Both the position numbers and the translations under genes were made by a program. Below the pieces are notes generated by a model that did not search any database, was not told the origin of the DNA, and worked only from the letters and a program-made list of their open reading frames with translations. This document shows positions 37,851 through 46,382 of a DNA stretch of 64,000 nt, piece after piece (the stretch's first letter is position 1; every line of letters begins with the position of its first letter). This DNA is from Lachnospiraceae bacterium NC2008 (GTDB taxonomy: Bacteria > Bacillota > Clostridia > Lachnospirales > Lachnospiraceae), in the NCBI GenBank assembly GCA_000687675.1, contig JHWS01000005.1, positions 186,001 to 250,000 on the forward strand, in the 5' to 3' direction.

Positions 37851-38255
37851 TTTAAACTTCTTAAAGATGGTACTAGAAAAATATTTTATAATTGTACTTA
37901 TAAGGGCATAGATATTCCCAAAAATCTTAGAAAACTGTATGATTATATTGAAAGAAAACAAATAGATAATGACCTGACTAAAAAGATAAATGATGCAGTT
38001 AATAAAGCAAGGAAGAATGAAAAATGGAGGTCTGAGTTTATGAAGGAAAGAATTATCCTACAAGATGCAAGGGCTGAAGGTAAAGAAGAAGGCTTAGCAC
38101 AAGGCCGTGCTGAAGGTATAGAGGAAGGCAGAAACGAGCAAATAAAATCTATGCTCTCCCGCGGTAAAACTGTAGAGCAAATTGTAGAGTTTTGTGGTTA
38201 TACCTATGAGCAGGTAAAGACCGTTGAAGAAGGTATGTTCCAAACCGTAGAATAG
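37809..38255 (+). pseudogene. C-terminal remnant of an Rpn-family (PD-(D/E)XK) transposase/nuclease
   Basis: The frame is open from 37809 without a start codon. It encodes the typical C-terminal part of Rpn/PDDEXK transposase-like proteins (GIDIPKNLRKLYDYIE...LTKKINDAVNKARKN, then the Glu/Gly-rich tail AEGKEEGLAQGRAEGIEEGR). The N-terminal nuclease core is missing, so the gene is truncated. An internal ATG at 38040 could still yield a 71-residue tail peptide. It marks decayed mobile DNA in the island. Confidence 0.75.
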
Positions 38256-38271
38256 ATAGTATGTAGCCAGA

Positions 38272-38376
38272 ATGATATTATTAGACAGAAAAGCGGTTGA
38301 TAAAGCGATGGCTGAAATGAAAAAAGACGGTTCCATCGTTTCACCAGTACGTTGTAAGTGGGAACCAGCTAAATAA
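38272..38376 (+). pseudogene. Short unidentified gene fragment
   Basis: A 34-residue frame ([19 protein letters not shown], then [14 protein letters not shown]) without a convincing ribosome site. It reads like the C-terminus of a larger protein whose body is absent. Not identified. Confidence 0.3.
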
Positions 38377-38398
38377 TTAGAAGATAAAACAACGTTTA

Positions 38399-38423
38399 AA
38401 AGAGGACGTATGTCCTCTTTATT
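38399..38423 (+). terminator. Terminator before the chromate transporter genes
   Basis: AAAGAGGAC/GTCCTCTTT (38399-38407 with 38412-38420), loop GTAT, then a short AT-rich tract. Confidence 0.65.
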
Positions 38424-38476
38424 ATTTCGTTAAAATTGTGTTAGAATGAGGCGTATTTTATGGGAGGTATAGAGAT

Positions 38477-39061
38477 TTGCCTATACTTATAGACTTGTTT
38501 CTAACCTTTGCCAAGATTGGGATGTTCACATTTGGTGGAGGTTATGCAATGATTTCTCTTATAGAGAATGATTGCGTAGAAAAGAAAAAATGGATTACTC
38601 ATGATGAAATGATGGATATGACAGTAATCGCTGAATCAACACCAGGTCCCGTTGCAATAAACTGTGCCACATATGTAGGATATAAAAAAGGAAAACTTCT
38701 CGGGGCTATAATTGCCACAGTCGGAATGGTACTGCCTTCATTTATAATCTTATTCTTGATATCTAAATACTTTGATAAGTTTCTTGAAATATCATGGGTG
38801 GCAAATGCTTTCCGAGGGATAAAGATTGCAGTTGGCATATTGATAGTGGATGCAGCTGTAAAAATGCTGCAAAAAATGAAGAAAAAACCAATGCCAATAA
38901 TAATAGTGGCGTGTTCTTTTTTTGCAATGATGCTTATCGATATATACTCAATTAACATTTCATCCATGATACTCTTGCTTGTATCAGCCTTCATAGGAAT
39001 AATCGTGTTTGTTATGAAATCACATGCTAAGAAGAGGGAGAAAAGGAATGATTTATCTTGA
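38477..39061 (+). CDS. Chromate transporter family protein, first half
   Basis: A 194-residue membrane protein with the ChrA signature FTFGGGYAMISLIE...STPGPVAINCATYVGYKKG. Short ChrA proteins work as antiparallel pairs encoded side by side, as here. It starts at TTG 10 nt after GGGAGG. Its 3' end overlaps the second half by 14 nt. Natural substrate is unknown; chromate efflux is the family label. Confidence 0.9.
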   Translation: MPILIDLFLTFAKIGMFTFGGGYAMISLIENDCVEKKKWITHDEMMDMTVIAESTPGPVAINCATYVGYKKGKLLGAIIATVGMVLPSFIILFLISKYFDKFLEISWVANAFRGIKIAVGILIVDAAVKMLQKMKKKPMPIIIVACSFFAMMLIDIYSINISSMILLLVSAFIGIIVFVMKSHAKKREKRNDLS

Positions 39062-39608
39062 TTTACTAATTGGATTTCTCGAAGTAGGTTTCTTCTCCTT
39101 TGGCGGTGCATATGCTGCTATTCCACTAATAAGGGATGTGGTACTGGCTCATGGTTGGATGGATGAAGAGATGGTTGCTTATATGATTGCCATAAGTGAA
39201 AGTACGCCTGGACCAATCATGGTAAATATGGCAACCTATGTGGGAAGTTCAAAAGGAGGAATCCTTGGAGCGTTGATAGCTACCACGGCAGTGGTTCTTC
39301 CAGCATTCTTAATTATCCTACTTATTATGGTGCTGCTTAAAAGGTTTTTGGAAAATAAGTATGTAAAAGCAGCACTTGGTGGCCTAAAGCCCTGTATTAT
39401 CGGTATAATTCTGTCAACAGGTATCTTGATGATAATAAAAAATAGTAATATTTCACTGAGTGTAAAACCAGATATACTATCCCTTGTTCTTACTGCTGCT
39501 CTTGCAGTAGTCTATTTTGGAACAAGAAAAGTATTAAAAAAGGGAATATCACCCATACTACTTATTTGTATATCTGCTTTTGTTGGTGTCATAACCTATG
39601 GATTGTAA
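39048..39608 (+). CDS. Chromate transporter family protein, second half
   Basis: A 186-residue membrane protein homologous to the previous gene (FFSFGGAYAAIPLIRD...STPGPIMVNMATYVGSSKGG). ATG 39048 lies inside the end of the first gene after an AGGGAG-type site, showing translational coupling. The two should assemble into one transporter in the cell membrane. Confidence 0.9.
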   Translation: MIYLDLLIGFLEVGFFSFGGAYAAIPLIRDVVLAHGWMDEEMVAYMIAISESTPGPIMVNMATYVGSSKGGILGALIATTAVVLPAFLIILLIMVLLKRFLENKYVKAALGGLKPCIIGIILSTGILMIIKNSNISLSVKPDILSLVLTAALAVVYFGTRKVLKKGISPILLICISAFVGVITYGL

Positions 39609-39616
39609 AGAGTGTA

Positions 39617-40021
39617 ATGAATACAAAAAGAAATCAATTACAGAAAGAAGATAAATCTAATACAAAGCTTCTAATAGGCTTTTTATAGCATTTTTCACTA
39701 TATTTGGTATAACTATTCTATATACCATTTAAAGAAGGAGATAGTGGTCGTATTTCTGATTTATCCAGAGGCGGAAAAATATATATGAATTCTTTTCTTA
39801 AATCAACAAAGGTTGATGATCCTTCTATGCTAAGCGAAAATATTAGTACTTCACTAGGAAGAAAAGAAGGCGACTTTAGTTATATATGGGTTTCGGATAC
39901 GGCTGTGGTTGTATACATAGACAATACGGATAAGAATGGTTCTACTAGCGAGCCTCATACCTTAACATCAACAAATTGCCAGTGTATATATTCAGGCCCA
40001 GTAGAACTATATAATGATTAA
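39617..40021 (+). pseudogene. Frameshifted membrane-anchored hypothetical gene
   Basis: Three frames in sequence make one protein-like chain. MNTKRNQLQKEDKSNTKL starts at 39617; a membrane helix (LFIAFFTIFGITILY) continues in a second frame; and a soluble domain continues in a third frame (IPFKEGDSGRISDLS, then from 39785 NSFLKSTKVDDPS to the stop at 40021). Two shifts near 39670 and 39726 break it. It is a decayed gene or contains sequencing errors. The intact 78-residue tail frame alone has no ribosome site. Confidence 0.5.
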
Positions 40022-40090
40022 ATAGGAATAGATGCCAAATGACTAATAAAGAAGAGAAGTTGTAAGAAGTGGAGTGATTCCAATCTTATC

Positions 40091-40107
40091 GGTGACATGT
40101 TGTCACC
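40091..40107. repeat. Palindrome GGTGACATGTTGTCACC
   Basis: An inverted repeat of 7 bp around three bases, related to the palindrome at 37671-37691. Like that one, it is followed by the dispersed repeat. Confidence 0.6.
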
Positions 40108-40126
40108 AGTTGAATTGTGTTTATGT

Positions 40127-40235
40127 GCTGCTTATGATATCATACCGTCATAGGCAGTTTTTCTTATGTTTGACACTATTTGTCGTCTAATAATCATATC
40201 TGATTTTTGAAATATCTGTTTATGTTCCAGTCATA
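40127..40235 (+). repeat. Dispersed repeat, copy 2
   Basis: About 109 bp matching 37744-37850 with scattered substitutions, including the CTGCTTATGA hairpin (one mismatch) and T-run, and a decayed stretch matching the start of the Rpn remnant. The gap 40236-40336 shows nothing beyond AT-rich sequence and the GGGAGA ribosome site of the next gene. Confidence 0.65.
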
Positions 40236-40336
40236 TATTTAAGCATAATAAATTTCAAATATATTGCGCGTAGAAATAATGCCCTATTTATCGTGAATCC
40301 GATAGTAATTTCGTTCACAGGGAGATAATAATCAAA

Positions 40337-40819
40337 ATGAAATATAATGAAATTCAAGACATCATATTTAAAGGAAAACAAAATATACAATGGCCGGATG
40401 TTGAGAACTATTTGCGAAAATATGAAGGGAAAACCATTATAGTTAAGGAAACTGGAGATGAGATTAAAATAAACTCTTTATTTGCAGATGAATACGTTCA
40501 TTCTCAATATACCCGTAAACTGAGAGGGGCATTTGCAAAAGTAAAGGCAAATTTATCTCAGATTATCCCTGAATTATTGGAAAACGCACTTAATCGTAGA
40601 TGGATAGAAAATAAAGATATTAAGCACTCTAAAAATGCTATAGGGGGATGGTATAGGTATGATTCATTTTTCTCTATTCGTGTTTATGAACAAGGGAGTG
40701 AAGAATATAGACTAAATTACTACAGTGCGACAATAATCGTAAGAATCAACGATACTGGTAATTATTTGTATGATGTGATAAATATAAAAAAAGAAGCGCG
40801 TAAGCCGATGGATTACTAA
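40337..40819 (+). CDS. Hypothetical protein, possibly a phage/polymorphic-toxin domain
   Basis: A 160-residue protein. The C-terminal half (NAIGGWYRYDSFFSIRVYEQ, SATIIVRINDTGNYLYDVIN) resembles a domain I associate with the ends of phage or ICE minor-capsid and polyvalent proteins, possibly of the RelE/barnase-like BECR group. No confident family name can be given from reading alone. A GGGAGA site precedes ATG. It is free-standing, with no obvious immunity partner next to it. Confidence 0.6.
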   Translation: MKYNEIQDIIFKGKQNIQWPDVENYLRKYEGKTIIVKETGDEIKINSLFADEYVHSQYTRKLRGAFAKVKANLSQIIPELLENALNRRWIENKDIKHSKNAIGGWYRYDSFFSIRVYEQGSEEYRLNYYSATIIVRINDTGNYLYDVINIKKEARKPMDY

Positions 40820-40905
40820 AAGTTACCTTCGGTAGAAAACCGCCTCTCTTTTGAGATTAGTATAAACATGCGCAATAAGGTTGTCAATATGGAAGGAGAA
40901 TATAT

Positions 40906-41442
40906 ATGAGCAAGGTTTTAGTAGTTGTAGATATGCAAAATGATTTTATAACAGGAGCATTAAGAAATGAGCAGGGGATAGCTATTGTTCCTTATGTGAA
41001 AGAGAAGATAGAAAATGCAAAAAAAGCTGGCTACACAGTTATATTTACAAGAGATACACATGGTGAAGATTATATGGAAACGGAAGAGGGAGCTAATCTT
41101 CCAGTGCCACACTGTATAAAAGGAACAGAAGGCTGGGAAATCATACCTGAATTAAATTCTGAAGAAAATGCTGATTACATTATCGATAAAGAAACATTCG
41201 GTTCTAAAGAATTAGCTGAACTGATGGCAGAAAATGAAGATATTATTGACGATGTTGAATTTGTTGGCGTTTGCACAGATATATGTGTTATTTCCAATGT
41301 ATTACTTACTAAGGCAATGATACCTAATAAAAAGATCTATGTTGATGCAAAGGGCTGTGCTGGTGTTACACCAGAGTCACATGCTACTGCTCTTGCTGCC
41401 ATGAAGGCCTGCCATATTCAAATCAAAAATGAGGCGAAATAG
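40906..41442 (+). CDS. Isochorismatase-family cysteine hydrolase (nicotinamidase-like)
   Basis: A 178-residue protein. The catalytic Asp is in VVVDMQNDF, Lys in the IDKETFGS loop and Cys in GVCTDICV, with the metal/substrate motif TRDTHGEDY and HCIKGTEGW. This is the cysteine-hydrolase fold shared by isochorismatases and PncA nicotinamidases; the HCIKGTEG pattern favours an amidase of the PncA group. AAGGAG lies before ATG. The next gene starts 1 nt after its stop. Confidence 0.88.
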   Translation: MSKVLVVVDMQNDFITGALRNEQGIAIVPYVKEKIENAKKAGYTVIFTRDTHGEDYMETEEGANLPVPHCIKGTEGWEIIPELNSEENADYIIDKETFGSKELAELMAENEDIIDDVEFVGVCTDICVISNVLLTKAMIPNKKIYVDAKGCAGVTPESHATALAAMKACHIQIKNEAK

Positions 41443-41443
41443 T

Positions 41444-41866
41444 ATGGACCCAATAGAAGAGATCAACTGTATCTTAAGAACACGAAAAATAGCATCTGAA
41501 GATGTTTCGGGATTCGATGAAAAAGAGCAACATGACTGGTATTTCTTTGATTTGACTCAAGGTAGTACAAACTTTGGAATAGATGTCTGCAAGGAATGTA
41601 CTATTTACTTTGGCGATTGGCATCACCATTACGATATAGAGAGTGAATGGGATGAGTTTATTCAAACACTAAATGACATCTTTGATAATAAGCTTTGTTC
41701 TATCGGTTCCTATATCGGAAGTATAGAACAGAAAAATATCATGGGTGCTATGCTTGCAAAAAGCGAAGATGTCAGCGAAAAGTATATTATTGATGAATTT
41801 GGAAAAGAAAGGATGGTAAGAGTTTGCTTTTTCAATCCATCACTAAATAAAGAATATAGAGTATGA
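41444..41866 (+). CDS. Hypothetical protein
   Basis: A 140-residue acidic cytoplasmic protein, rich in aromatic residues and His (YFGDWHHHYDIE). Not recognised; the pattern loosely resembles small SMI1-like or immunity proteins. ATG 41444 is placed directly after the upstream stop, implying coupling with the hydrolase gene. Confidence 0.6.
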   Translation: MDPIEEINCILRTRKIASEDVSGFDEKEQHDWYFFDLTQGSTNFGIDVCKECTIYFGDWHHHYDIESEWDEFIQTLNDIFDNKLCSIGSYIGSIEQKNIMGAMLAKSEDVSEKYIIDEFGKERMVRVCFFNPSLNKEYRV

Positions 41867-41959
41867 ATATGGCAGCATTACATGATTCATACTTGTTAGT
41901 AATCTTATTCTTTTGTTCTCTATCAAAATATTTTTATTTATGAATAATAGAGACCGTTT

Positions 41960-41976
41960 GGTTACAAATTGTAACC
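41960..41976. repeat. Palindrome GGTTACAAATTGTAACC
   Basis: An 8-bp inverted repeat around one base, a variant of the GGTGACAAATTGTCACC palindromes and followed by the same CAGTTGAA. It lies between convergent genes and might serve as a terminator in both directions. Confidence 0.6.
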
Positions 41977-42003
41977 AGTTGAAAAAAGTTCTGGATATCA
42001 AAT

Positions 42004-43455
42004 CTATTTCTGACTATTGGTGCGCTGATTAAATAACTGCGAGAATGTGGTCATACCTGTAATTACAAGTATTGGGATATGGTTATAAAGCTGTCTGTTA
42101 TTAGCCTCCCAAAACATAAGGAAGAGGAATAGTCCAAAGAGGGAAATGCGGGCAAAAAGTCCAAGTATGTTATAGCAATCTAGCTTTCGTCTAATTATAG
42201 AAATCACACTTCCAATAATATTAAGCAAAAGGAGTAGATAATACATACCTGTTGCTATCATCATGGTGTATCCACCATAAACTCCATATGCAGAAAGAAA
42301 TGGATAAGCAGGAGAATCTGCTTCATATATGTATGTAGAGAGTCCCATAAAGCCTGTGGCAAAGTTGTGACGGGCTTTTTCTACTATGTGAGTGACAGAA
42401 AACATTTCATCACGGTTCTGCTTTAAATATGAATAAGCAATCTCTTTCTTAGCTTCCATCGATGGTGCTCCAAGCAGTTTATAGCCATAGTCAGAGTTGT
42501 CTGTCCAGTCTCCGTGACCGTGTGAGCCAAGAGCTATCCAGTGTATTACAGGCACATGCATATCAGTCATCTTAGCTGCTGGAGAGCTTCTCCAAATTAA
42601 TTCGTATAAAGCAAAAAAACATATAAATGAACAGCAGTATAAGAGAATACGACGAAGCATATTGCGGTTGCATGAAGTAAGAAGCTTCACTATCGTAAAA
42701 GCAATAATAGGTATTATGGCAGTTGCCTTTAACCAGAAAGCCATACATCCAAACAATCCAACAAGTATGATTTTCAAAATGGATACCCATCTACGCTTTC
42801 CAAAGTCAGACACAATGAGATAGATCGGAAGTAGAGTAAGCATGATGGTAGCCTGGTCAGAATAGAAAGCGTATGTACAACCATATAGAGGCAAAAATAA
42901 GGCGTAAACAATTAATGCTAAAAAGCATACATATACTTTAAACTGAAAATGTTCAAGTATTTTAAATATTAGAAGTGCCGTTAATGTGGTGCAAAGAACG
43001 GATACTATAATAATTGAATAGGCTCCATCAAAGCCCATAAGATAGGCTGGGAGTCTTATTAAAGCCATTAATAACAGTAACAGATAATTGTTTTTAAACA
43101 TGGCAAAATAAGACCAGTTAACTTCTTTACCAGAAATAAGATTAAGGGAGTTTACATATACTTCTCCGTAATCACTAGTTGGAGCATTAGCAAATAGTAT
43201 TGAGACAGCAGAAAGGACAGCAAAAAGCAAAAATAGATATGCTGCCAGAATAACCTTCTTATGCTTTTCTAGAAATGATTCACACCTTCTTAAAAATAAA
43301 AATCCTAAGATAAAACAAATAAACCATATAATCGAAACAAAGGACACTTTATACCAGGCTATATGGTGATAGGTGCCAGTTACTGAAATAACCAGCATAG
43401 TTCCCATAAATAAAATATTAAGTAATTCGAATATATATATAAGCTTTTTGTTCAT
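42004..43455 (-). CDS. Polytopic membrane protein, glycosyltransferase-39-like
   Basis: A 483-residue protein with about ten to twelve membrane helices. An Asp/Glu-bearing first loop (SDYGEVYVNSLNLISGKE) and a large loop near residues 300-390 resemble the GT39/ArnT/PMT class of membrane sugar transferases that use polyprenyl-phosphate sugars. GAGGTG precedes its ATG on the minus strand. No other sugar gene lies beside it, so the substrate is unknown. Confidence 0.75.
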   Translation of the reverse strand: MNKKLIYIFELLNILFMGTMLVISVTGTYHHIAWYKVSFVSIIWFICFILGFLFLRRCESFLEKHKKVILAAYLFLLFAVLSAVSILFANAPTSDYGEVYVNSLNLISGKEVNWSYFAMFKNNYLLLLLMALIRLPAYLMGFDGAYSIIIVSVLCTTLTALLIFKILEHFQFKVYVCFLALIVYALFLPLYGCTYAFYSDQATIMLTLLPIYLIVSDFGKRRWVSILKIILVGLFGCMAFWLKATAIIPIIAFTIVKLLTSCNRNMLRRILLYCCSFICFFALYELIWRSSPAAKMTDMHVPVIHWIALGSHGHGDWTDNSDYGYKLLGAPSMEAKKEIAYSYLKQNRDEMFSVTHIVEKARHNFATGFMGLSTYIYEADSPAYPFLSAYGVYGGYTMMIATGMYYLLLLLNIIGSVISIIRRKLDCYNILGLFARISLFGLFLFLMFWEANNRQLYNHIPILVITGMTTFSQLFNQRTNSQK

Positions 43456-43693
43456 GAATAATCACCTCAAATTAACAAGAACATTATATATTTCGAACTT
43501 ACATGTAATCAATATTATAAATAAACTTCATAAGTGCCATATCTACCCAAATCAGTGTAGTAATCTTCAGCATCTGCAAATTTTGATAATATTTTTTTGA
43601 AAACATGTCACCTTTTTACTTTCCCACGCATGTATATTATGTAAGGCCATTCGCGAAGGGACCTGTGGATGTGAAAACCCAGGAGGAAGACAA

Positions 43694-43834
43694 ATGAATC
43701 AAGAAAAAAGGAATAAGGATTTGGAATGGGTCATAGAAAGTTATAGTAATTCCCTCTTCAATTCTAGCAATATAAATATAGCCCTGGCAGGTTTGCCCTC
43801 CTTCCGGGGCATATTATTTTACCCAATGAATTAG
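43694..43834 (+). CDS. Small reading frame (46 residues) upstream of the EAL gene
   Basis: ATG at 43694 follows AGGAGG by 7 nt. The product (start NQEKRNKDLEWVIESYSNS, end GLPSFRGILFYPMN) is not recognised. A GGCAGG/CCTTCC-type GC-rich fold covers its 3' end. It may be a leader ORF for the downstream signalling gene or a small protein. The surrounding non-coding DNA (43456-43693, 43835-43933) shows an AT-rich stretch and a GCGC-ttta-GGCGC hairpin near 43896, and no recognised c-di-GMP riboswitch. Confidence 0.45.
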   Translation: MNQEKRNKDLEWVIESYSNSLFNSSNINIALAGLPSFRGILFYPMN

Positions 43835-43933
43835 AATTCTAGGTGTTTTATAGTTTATAAGTTAGTGATAATATAGAGATTGTATTGATAATATGCGCTT
43901 TAGGCGCTTGTAGTATAAGAAGGGGAACTAAAT

Positions 43934-46090
43934 ATGGGTTATAAGTTTTATGGCTGGGAGAATGCTTTAGTATCTCCAATTTCTACTGATTACAGTGGCA
44001 TTAACAACCCTAGAGAACTATTTGACGCACTTAAAAATATATGGTGCGAGTATACCGCTGCTCCTAGACTTAGAAGTCAGTGGAGCAAGGATAATATGAC
44101 ACTTGGACAATGCTCTATTACTGCATTTTTAGTTCAGGATATTTTCGGAGGCAAAGTATACGGTATTCCACGTGAAGGTGGCAATTTCCACTGCTATAAC
44201 GTGGTTAATGGTGTAACCTTCGATCTTACCAGTGAGCAGTTTGGAGACGAAGTCCTTTCTTATGAAGATAATCCAGAACAGTCTCGTGAAGATCATTTTC
44301 AAAATGAAGAAAAATTCCTAAGATACAAATATCTAAAAGAAAGTCTTAAAAAGTTCCTTGGAGGTCACATTCCAACAGGTATTCCTGGAGGCTTCTTCAT
44401 ATATGAAAACAATGAAGAAGAATCTATACTTTTCGCAGATGAAAACGTTATAAATTTGTATGAATGCGATACTCTTGAAGAGTTCAGACAGTATGTTGGA
44501 AACTCATTTAAGGGTATGGTTCATCCTGATGATTTACACAAAATAGAAAATCAGATTCAGGCTCAGACTCTGTTTGGGGAGAAGAGACATGATTATGTAA
44601 GATATAGAATGATAACAAAGAACGGGGAAATTAAGTACCTGGAAGACTTTGGGCACCTACTTAACGGAAAGAATGGTAAAAGCTTTTTCTATGTATTTAT
44701 AGTAGATGTTGACCAAAATGAGTATCTTAATAGAAATAAGAATTCACTGGCAGAAGCAGAGATACTTTCTATGAATCAGGATACAGATCCTCTTACAGGA
44801 CTTTTCAATATGTCTTTCTTTTATCAGAATGTTCAGATGCTGATGGCATCACCTGAGAATCGTAGAAGATTCATCTCAATCATACATTTTGATATTCCTA
44901 ACTTTAAGCTTTTCAATGAGCGTAATGGCTTTCTTCTTGGAGATGAGCTTTTGTGTGATATGGCAAAGATTATTAAGAATGAATTTTCAGATGCTGTAGT
45001 ATCAAGATTTTCTAATGACCATTTTGTTGTATGTTCAATGGGGAGCAAGGAAAGTGTAGTAGCCAAGGCAGAGGCTGTTTACAATGAGGTTCTTCACTCT
45101 AAAGATGCGGCCAAGAGGGTAAGAATCAAAGCGGGTATCTACTATATGGAAGACCGCTTTACAGAAATCGGTCTTGCCTGTGACCATGCAAGACTTGCCT
45201 GCAATAGTATAAAAGGTAGACATGATATCAACATAGAAGTATATCAGGATTCACTTAGAGAAAATCTTCGCAGGCAGCAGTACGTTGTAGACCATATTGA
45301 TGAAGCAATTGAGAATGAATATATTAAGGTATTTTATCAGCCAGTAGTTAGAGTGAGCACTGGTAAAATATGTGGCTATGAAGCGCTGGTTAGATGGATT
45401 GATCCTAATGTAGGTATGCTTCCACCGGGGGCATTTATAGAGACACTTGAGAATTATCATCTCATTCACAAGGTTGACTTATACGTGGCTGAACAGGTAT
45501 GCAAGGACTATCATAAAGTAATAGAAAATGGAGATGTTATAGTTCCTGCGTCCATAAACTTCTCCTGTATGGACTTTGAACTTTGTGATATCTTTGGTAA
45601 GGTTGATGAAATAAGAAGAAAATATGATGTCCCTATCAATATGATTGACTTAGAGATTACCGAAACTGCCATAAAGGATAATCCAGGTAAGATTCAGGAA
45701 GAGTGCAGAAAGATGAGGGCCAAGGGCTATCAGGTATGGCTTGATGATTTTGGAAGCGGATACTCTTCACTTAATAATATTGTTGAGTATGAGTTTGATG
45801 TTCTCAAGATGGATATGGTTTTTCTTAGAAACTATGATAAGTATCCAAAGACAGCTACTATTATGAAATATATAGCTAATGGTGCCAGATCTCTTGGGGT
45901 ACTTCCGCTTTGTGAAGGTGTAGAAACTAAGGAACATTATGAATTCTTAAAGAGTATAAATTGTGATAAGGCTCAGGGTTATTACTTTGGAAAACCTATG
46001 CCAATGGAGGAAACAAAGGCTCATACCAAGGGAAAAGGTATGGAATGGGAGACTGAAGAAGAGAGGATAGAATATAACAATCGTCCGTAA
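43934..46090 (+). CDS. YunG-like/PAS/GGDEF/EAL cyclic-di-GMP protein
   Basis: A 718-residue four-part protein. Residues 1-140 resemble YunG-type papain-fold proteins (TLGQCSITAFLVQDIFGG, FHCYNVVNGVTFDLTSEQF; Cys, His, Asp visible). A PAS fold lies near 150-270 (GMVHPDD, RYRMITKNGEIKYLEDFG). The GGDEF domain is degenerate, reading SRFSNDHFVV, so cyclase activity is unlikely. The EAL domain is intact in appearance (GYEALVRW, SINFS, LEITET, LDDFGSGYSS, KMD), consistent with c-di-GMP hydrolysis. No membrane segment is visible. GGGGA lies before ATG. Confidence 0.88.
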   Translation: MGYKFYGWENALVSPISTDYSGINNPRELFDALKNIWCEYTAAPRLRSQWSKDNMTLGQCSITAFLVQDIFGGKVYGIPREGGNFHCYNVVNGVTFDLTSEQFGDEVLSYEDNPEQSREDHFQNEEKFLRYKYLKESLKKFLGGHIPTGIPGGFFIYENNEEESILFADENVINLYECDTLEEFRQYVGNSFKGMVHPDDLHKIENQIQAQTLFGEKRHDYVRYRMITKNGEIKYLEDFGHLLNGKNGKSFFYVFIVDVDQNEYLNRNKNSLAEAEILSMNQDTDPLTGLFNMSFFYQNVQMLMASPENRRRFISIIHFDIPNFKLFNERNGFLLGDELLCDMAKIIKNEFSDAVVSRFSNDHFVVCSMGSKESVVAKAEAVYNEVLHSKDAAKRVRIKAGIYYMEDRFTEIGLACDHARLACNSIKGRHDINIEVYQDSLRENLRRQQYVVDHIDEAIENEYIKVFYQPVVRVSTGKICGYEALVRWIDPNVGMLPPGAFIETLENYHLIHKVDLYVAEQVCKDYHKVIENGDVIVPASINFSCMDFELCDIFGKVDEIRRKYDVPINMIDLEITETAIKDNPGKIQEECRKMRAKGYQVWLDDFGSGYSSLNNIVEYEFDVLKMDMVFLRNYDKYPKTATIMKYIANGARSLGVLPLCEGVETKEHYEFLKSINCDKAQGYYFGKPMPMEETKAHTKGKGMEWETEEERIEYNNRP

Positions 46091-46139
46091 ACCGTTAACA
46101 TAATCAGATTTTAACCAGAGAGAATAATAAATATCGTGT

Positions 46140-46186
46140 GGCAAGTCGGGTAAAGTGTAAAACACAACTGACTTGCCTATTTTATT
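46140..46186 (+). terminator. Terminator after the EAL gene
   Basis: GGCAAGTC/GACTTGCC (46140-46147 with 46170-46177) with an inner GTGT/ACAC hairpin and TATTTTATT. Confidence 0.7.
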
Positions 46187-46217
46187 ATCTGTCGTAACCA
46201 AATAGACATAGATATGT

Positions 46218-46225
46218 GATATAAT
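46218..46225 (+). promoter_or_regulatory. Extended -10 promoter of cysK2
   Basis: The sequence GTGATATAATACC contains TG-A-TATAAT, an extended -10 with TATAAT at 46220-46225. No good -35 is visible. The start would be near 46232, giving a leader of about 150 nt. Confidence 0.5.
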
Positions 46226-46251
46226 ACCTAAGATATCCTTTGGAGGTATTA

Positions 46252-46366
46252 GTTTGAAAGAAAACGCTGATGCGCTTTTCTTTCAAACAGAAATCGGTGC
46301 GAATTAAAGACGCTTCGCGTGCGCGCCGATTTCCCAGCTCAGAAAAATCACATAAGTGATTTTTCT
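46252..46366 (+). promoter_or_regulatory. Three consecutive strong hairpins in the cysK2 leader
   Basis: GTTTGAAAGAAAA-CGC pairs with GCG-TTTTCTTTCAAAC (46252-46267 with 46272-46288). AAATCGGTGCG pairs with 46322-46332 (one mismatch). AGAAAAATCAC/GTGATTTTTCT (46341-46351 with 46356-46366) ends close to the ribosome site. No riboswitch class was recognised. A TTG frame at 46254-46307 (17 codons; KENADALFFQTEIGAN) 7 nt after GGAGG could be a leader peptide. Confidence 0.5.
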
Positions 46367-46382
46367 TCGTGGAGGAACAAAA

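Noticed and set aside
43611-43933. c-di-GMP riboswitch before the EAL gene
   Set aside because: The expected conserved core of GEMM-type riboswitches could not be matched in this leader.
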